Source: Nitrososphaerota archaeon (lineage in GTDB: Archaea > Thermoproteota > Nitrososphaeria > Nitrososphaerales > JAPUIC01). Taken from it: a DNA stretch of 9,026 bases. The DNA lies in contig JAPUIC010000007.1 in assembly GCA_027297425.1 (NCBI GenBank), positions 1-9,026 on the forward strand, in the 5' to 3' direction. Below the pieces are notes generated by a model. It saw nothing but the letters and a program-made list of their open reading frames with translations. It was not told the DNA's origin and made no database searches. The translations under genes were made by a program, and so were the position numbers. Each line of letters opens with the position of its first letter. Within the stretch, counting starts at the first letter, position 1. Positions 6,060 through 9,026 of this stretch are shown here, piece after piece.

Positions 6060-7202
6060 ATGAATATTGCATTCGTTCTCCCTCACGATTCGGCCAATTG
6101 GTTAAGCACTGGAGTTAGTGAGGAATACTATGTGAGTCAGTCACCTGCATTCGAGCACCGATACGCTAAGATATTCACTAAAAATGGACACAATGTGACT
6201 GTACTCTATCTTTCCTCCTCTCGCAGTGGAATCTCTCGAGCTCAACATGATTTCGGCCACTCTGTGATCAGGATTCCAGTAAAAGGTTTAAGATATCTCC
6301 GCCAAATTACAGGGACCTTACAGGCCGTAAGAATTCCGGAGCTTATGAATTCAGATGTAATTCATTTTTATAATTACTACTCTCGTTTTTGTAATGTAGC
6401 TATCCCATTACTAAGAGCCTTGGGAAAAAAAGTAGTTGCTCAAGCTCAAACATCCATGAATACTTACGACCTCCTTTTAGACATGAAGACCATAATAACC
6501 GTGAAATCAGCATGCATGCTCCTCCCCGTAAACAGAACTGAGCAAGCACGCCTCCTGTACAGGTATAAAGTTCCACCACATAAGATAAAGATAATCCATA
6601 ACGGGGTCGATGTAAAATTCTTCAGGCCAATGGACAAAGATGATTGCAAGAGAAAAATAAAAGTAGAAGGTCCACACATTCTGTATGTAGGCCGCCACAT
6701 CTATGAGAAAGGTGCTGACATAGCCGTTAAGACGTTCCTCCATTTAGTCAAGGACATTCCTAATCTGACGCTAACGATGGTTGGTGAGGGAAACATGAAG
6801 CCCTACTGTCAGGATCTGGCAAAGGGCCATAATGTTAGATTTTTGGGATTTGTACAGAATGAGTCGTTACCTACGTATTATAACTCGGCCGATGTGCTCA
6901 TGGTTCCCTCGAGACTAGAGACAGGCAACCTAATCGTTCCGATAGAAGCCTCTGCATGTGGGGTCCCGATAGTTGGCAGCAATGCAGAAGGGGTAATTGC
7001 TTCAGTAGAAGACAACGTGAACGGACTGGTTGTCAAGCCCTCAGTCGTGGATTTCTACCAAGCGGTCAAGAGAATATTGAGTGATGAAAAATTGAGCCTT
7101 CGAATTGCTGAGACCGGAAGAAAGTTTGCTGAAACAACATTTAGCACAGATCGAGTTTACAGCGACCTGATGGATGCCTATTCTACGGTCATTAATCAAT
7201 AA
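6060..7202 (+). CDS. GT4-type glycosyltransferase with an altered EX7E motif
   Basis: This full-length GT-B glycosyltransferase has 380 residues. The N-terminal domain begins MNIAFVLPHDSANW and contains the acceptor-side region to about residue 170. HNGVDVKFF (180-188) marks the domain linker. In the C-terminal domain, ILYVGRHIYEKGADI carries the phosphate-binding Arg212 and Lys217, LTMVGEGNMKPY and VRFLGFVQNESLPTYYNSADVLMVPS follow in standard order, and the donor-binding motif reads SRLETGNLIVPIEASACGVP. Its two glutamates, 287 and 296, are separated by eight residues instead of the standard seven, so a one-residue insertion is apparent. There is no signal peptide. It follows GT2 by 38 bases with a good ribosome site and probably extends the same glycan. 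Its stop is 64 bases from the stop of the convergent SAM synthetase gene. Confidence 0.92.
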   Translation: MNIAFVLPHDSANWLSTGVSEEYYVSQSPAFEHRYAKIFTKNGHNVTVLYLSSSRSGISRAQHDFGHSVIRIPVKGLRYLRQITGTLQAVRIPELMNSDVIHFYNYYSRFCNVAIPLLRALGKKVVAQAQTSMNTYDLLLDMKTIITVKSACMLLPVNRTEQARLLYRYKVPPHKIKIIHNGVDVKFFRPMDKDDCKRKIKVEGPHILYVGRHIYEKGADIAVKTFLHLVKDIPNLTLTMVGEGNMKPYCQDLAKGHNVRFLGFVQNESLPTYYNSADVLMVPSRLETGNLIVPIEASACGVPIVGSNAEGVIASVEDNVNGLVVKPSVVDFYQAVKRILSDEKLSLRIAETGRKFAETTFSTDRVYSDLMDAYSTVINQ

Positions 7203-7213
7203 AATAAATTAAC

Positions 7214-7267
7214 TCGGACTTGATTCCGATTTCAAAGAACTATCGGACGATTATCAAGGATCTTGAT
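7214..7267. terminator. Pair of dyads between convergent genes, possible bidirectional terminator
   Basis: TCCGAT (7225-7230) pairs with ATCGGA (7242-7247) around an 11-base loop. TCGGA (7214-7218) can alternatively pair with TCCGA (7225-7229). ATCAAG (7253-7258) pairs with CTTGAT (7262-7267) and reaches the SAM synthetase stop codon. There is no strong T-run beside them. The location between convergent stops makes a terminator role reasonable, but the evidence is modest. Confidence 0.3.
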
Positions 7268-8466
7268 CAGTACAGTCTGTATGATCGTGTCAAGAATCCA
7301 CGCCAGATGTCTGGTAATTCCTTCATAACATCTTCTGATATCTCCTTAGCAGTCTTGATCATAGAAGGGGATAATTCGGGGGAGAATACTTCAACATTAA
7401 TTACCTGAGGTTCATTAATTGGTTTACCGATCTGACTCACGATATAGGCATATGCTTGTTCTATATCGTTTTCTTCCTTAGTTAACCGATCGACGATCAT
7501 TCTAGCCGCAACATTATACGTCTTCCCTACGTGACTAATCGGGTTCTTCCCACAAGATGCTTCAAGAGTCATTGGTCTATAGGGTGTAATTAGACCATTA
7601 GCTCTATTTCCTCTGCCTACCTGTCCATCATCACCATGTTCGGCACTAGTGCCAGTTACCGTGAGATAACACAGATCATCCTCAACTCTATCGGCAGTAT
7701 TTACATGGACAGCTATTTCCTGGGAAGCCAGTTTCTTGGCTAACCCTAGAGCAATATCAGAGACTTTCTCCTTATACTCAAGATATGATTTCTTGTCAGG
7801 AATAAATCTCGATATCATTGGGCATGCTATTGTTAGAGTTATTTTATCTTCTCGCCGAATTCCCATAACTTTGATGTCTTCACCGATGGCGGGATACTTC
7901 TCCTTTACCTCCGTCGAATTAAGTTCACGCTCAACCTCTAATACAATTCTTTCAGTATCACTAAATGGCGCAAATGCAACGGCAAAACTGGTGTCATTAG
8001 CTTTAGGGACACCTGTGGAAGCATCGTAATTTCCTACAAGGTCTGTGCTTCCCGTTCGAATCTTATAATCAATAATAATATCGTTATTAATATCCAGGTA
8101 TCTTATTTCATTGGATAACCACTCCTTTGTACCTGAAACCGCCAATTTTCCTATTGGGACCTCATCTTTAATATCATCCGATGTGCTCCCTATTGCCCTG
8201 CCTACAAGCATGAGGTAAATCGGCTCAATTATCTCGCCACCCCCGAACGTAGCAGACGATTTTCCTCCGACAAGTATAGCCTTGTCTACATTATGATGAA
8301 GAATTCGTCCATATTTCTCAATGTAATAATTTGAGAGCGTTATGCTCAATTCTTCAGCGGCTCGATCACAAATAGTGTCAGGGTGGCCCTTTCCCTTCCT
8401 CTCCACAAATTCTATCGGGCGCTTGGAGACTGGGATGTCCCTACCAGCTGTTACTACAGTAGTCAA
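7267..8466 (-). CDS. mat: Archaeal-type S-adenosylmethionine synthetase
   Basis: This enzyme makes S-adenosylmethionine from ATP and L-methionine, releasing phosphate and pyrophosphate, and supplies methyl groups to the cell. The 399-residue length and motifs fit the archaeal family, which is very divergent from bacterial MetK: VERKGKGHPDTICD (21-34), HHNVDK (57-62), LVGGKS (65-70), GTSAEHGDDGQVGRGNRANG (272-291) and SCGKNPISHVGK (304-315). The start is TTG at 8464-8466; no in-frame ATG gives a sensible start. A TATA-like element at 8492-8499 predicts a transcript start within a few bases of this TTG, so the mRNA may be nearly leaderless. The HTH-CBS regulator gene ends 74 bases upstream on the same strand. 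The protein is soluble and cytoplasmic. I see no missing key residues. Confidence 0.97.
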   Translation of the reverse strand: MTTVVTAGRDIPVSKRPIEFVERKGKGHPDTICDRAAEELSITLSNYYIEKYGRILHHNVDKAILVGGKSSATFGGGEIIEPIYLMLVGRAIGSTSDDIKDEVPIGKLAVSGTKEWLSNEIRYLDINNDIIIDYKIRTGSTDLVGNYDASTGVPKANDTSFAVAFAPFSDTERIVLEVERELNSTEVKEKYPAIGEDIKVMGIRREDKITLTIACPMISRFIPDKKSYLEYKEKVSDIALGLAKKLASQEIAVHVNTADRVEDDLCYLTVTGTSAEHGDDGQVGRGNRANGLITPYRPMTLEASCGKNPISHVGKTYNVAARMIVDRLTKEENDIEQAYAYIVSQIGKPINEPQVINVEVFSPELSPSMIKTAKEISEDVMKELPDIWRGFLTRSYRLY

Positions 8467-8491
8467 GTGGCACAGCCAAAAGACACTAGAA

Positions 8492-8499
8492 TTTTATAG
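8492..8499 (-). promoter_or_regulatory. TATA-box-like element for SAM synthetase
   Basis: The minus strand reads CTATAAAA, about 29 bases upstream of the TTG start. This is close to ideal archaeal spacing for a transcript beginning a few bases before the start codon. It shows that the SAM synthetase gene can be transcribed independently of the upstream regulator gene. Confidence 0.6.
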
Positions 8500-8524
8500 T
8501 TTCTGTTCTTCTTCTTAAATTTGT

Positions 8525-8535
8525 GAACATTGTTC
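8525..8535. promoter_or_regulatory. Dyad GAACA-T-TGTTC upstream of the SAM synthetase promoter
   Basis: This perfect 11-base dyad lies about 26 bases upstream of the TATA-like element and just after the stop of the HTH-CBS gene. Its placement would suit an upstream operator or activator site, possibly for the adjacent regulator. A 5-base arm length can occur by chance, so the call is tentative. Confidence 0.25.
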
Positions 8536-8540
8536 CGAAA

Positions 8541-9026
8541 TCAAGGCCGCTGACCGTTGGCTCTTAGAAGATCAGCTTTCGTAAGTATCCCAACAATTTT
8601 CTCTCTCTCAGACACTATGACCGCCTGGAAGAAGGCAAGAAGGGAATAGAGTGCTTCTATTGGTGTCTCCTGGGGAATAATAGGAAAGCCTTGTTCCATG
8701 ACGCTTGAAATAGTTTTCTTGTAGATTTGTTGGGGATTCTTATTTTCTGACAATATTCTAACGAGAGCTTTATCCGATATGCTTCCAGCAAGTCTACCTC
8801 GCTCAAATACAGGAAGTTGAGAGATGGCGTGGTTTTGCATGAGCTCGGTAGCGTCACGAACAAGCTGATCTGACTCCACTGAAATGATATCGGTAACCAT
8901 AATCTCTTTAGTTTTCTTTGTAGATTTCCTCTGTAGCCCCAATAAAGTCTCGGACAATGCTTTGGCTTTTGAAAAGGATGGATCGATCCTTCCAGATTCT
9001 ATTTTTGCTATCAGCGCCTGGCTTAC
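8541..9026 (-). CDS. HTH (Cro/C1-type) - tandem CBS regulator, N terminus outside window
   Basis: This is a probable transcription regulator, with 161 residues visible. The first visible residues read VSQALIAKIESGRIDPSFSK, the second half of a Cro/C1-type helix-turn-helix, and KAKALSETL completes it. Two CBS repeats follow at visible residues about 42-92 (TDIISVESDQLVRDATELMQ through GSISDKALV) and 108-156 (ending VIVSEREKIVGILTKADLL). CBS pairs form one module that binds adenosyl ligands such as ATP, AMP or SAM. The frame is open to the window edge, so the TTG at 8957 is internal and translation begins upstream. The usual family layout suggests only about 20-25 residues are missing. It is upstream of SAM synthetase on the same strand and is a candidate regulator of it. 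The ligand and target are inferred, not seen. Confidence 0.9.
   Translation of the reverse strand, partial: VSQALIAKIESGRIDPSFSKAKALSETLLGLQRKSTKKTKEIMVTDIISVESDQLVRDATELMQNHAISQLPVFERGRLAGSISDKALVRILSENKNPQQIYKKTISSVMEQGFPIIPQETPIEALYSLLAFFQAVIVSEREKIVGILTKADLLRANGQRP

Noticed and set aside
6464..6743. Two overlapping minus-strand frames inside the second GT4
   Set aside because: They are antisense shadows of a gene with clear family motifs; no independent evidence.
8541..8957. CBS protein starting at TTG 8957
   Set aside because: The helix-turn-helix sequence continues in frame to the window edge, so the TTG is internal and the gene is partial.
1..9026. CRISPR arrays, tRNA or rRNA genes, insertion sequences
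   Set aside because: No regularly spaced repeats, cloverleaf-like segments, transposase motifs or terminal inverted repeats were seen on reading both strands.

Overview
The window looks like a piece of an archaeal chromosome, most likely a TACK-group archaeon and possibly a Nitrososphaerota (Thaumarchaeota) relative; the phylum is an inference. The archaeal assignment rests on the pair of archaeal/eukaryotic-type ribosomal proteins S24e and S27ae, an archaeal-type S-adenosylmethionine synthetase, an Lrp/AsnC regulator, an HTH-CBS regulator, and TATA-box-like elements about 20-30 bases upstream of several starts with few clear Shine-Dalgarno sites. No tRNA, rRNA, CRISPR array, insertion sequence or phage gene was seen.

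Layout. (1) Bases 1-471, plus strand: the 3' end of the S24e gene, with a recently duplicated charged tail, and the complete short S27ae zinc-ribbon gene. (2) Bases 496-2810, minus strand, converging on the ribosomal pair: a two-gene unit with a 4-base stop/start overlap. It encodes an HExxH zinc-metalloprotease-like protein and a large protein joining an N-terminal nucleotidyltransferase fold to a C-terminal atypical protein-kinase fold. (3) Bases 2858-3349, minus strand: an Lrp/AsnC regulator, divergent from a small plus-strand membrane protein (3495-3719). (4) Bases 3824-7202, plus strand: three glycosyltransferases, a compact GT4, a GT2 with a C-terminal membrane segment, and a second GT4, forming a small surface-glycan or N-glycan locus. 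(5) Bases 7267-9026, minus strand: SAM synthetase, preceded by the 3' part of an HTH-CBS regulator that runs off the right edge.

How the genes fit together. The ribosomal genes and SAM synthetase are housekeeping. The glycosyltransferases probably act one after another at the cytoplasmic face of the membrane on a lipid-linked or surface glycan; no flippase, oligosaccharyltransferase or sugar-nucleotide gene is visible. The HTH-CBS regulator next to SAM synthetase may sense an adenosyl ligand, because CBS pairs bind ATP, AMP and in some cases SAM. The least explained element is the metalloprotease / nucleotidyltransferase-kinase pair, which is the best candidate here for an undescribed two-component module.
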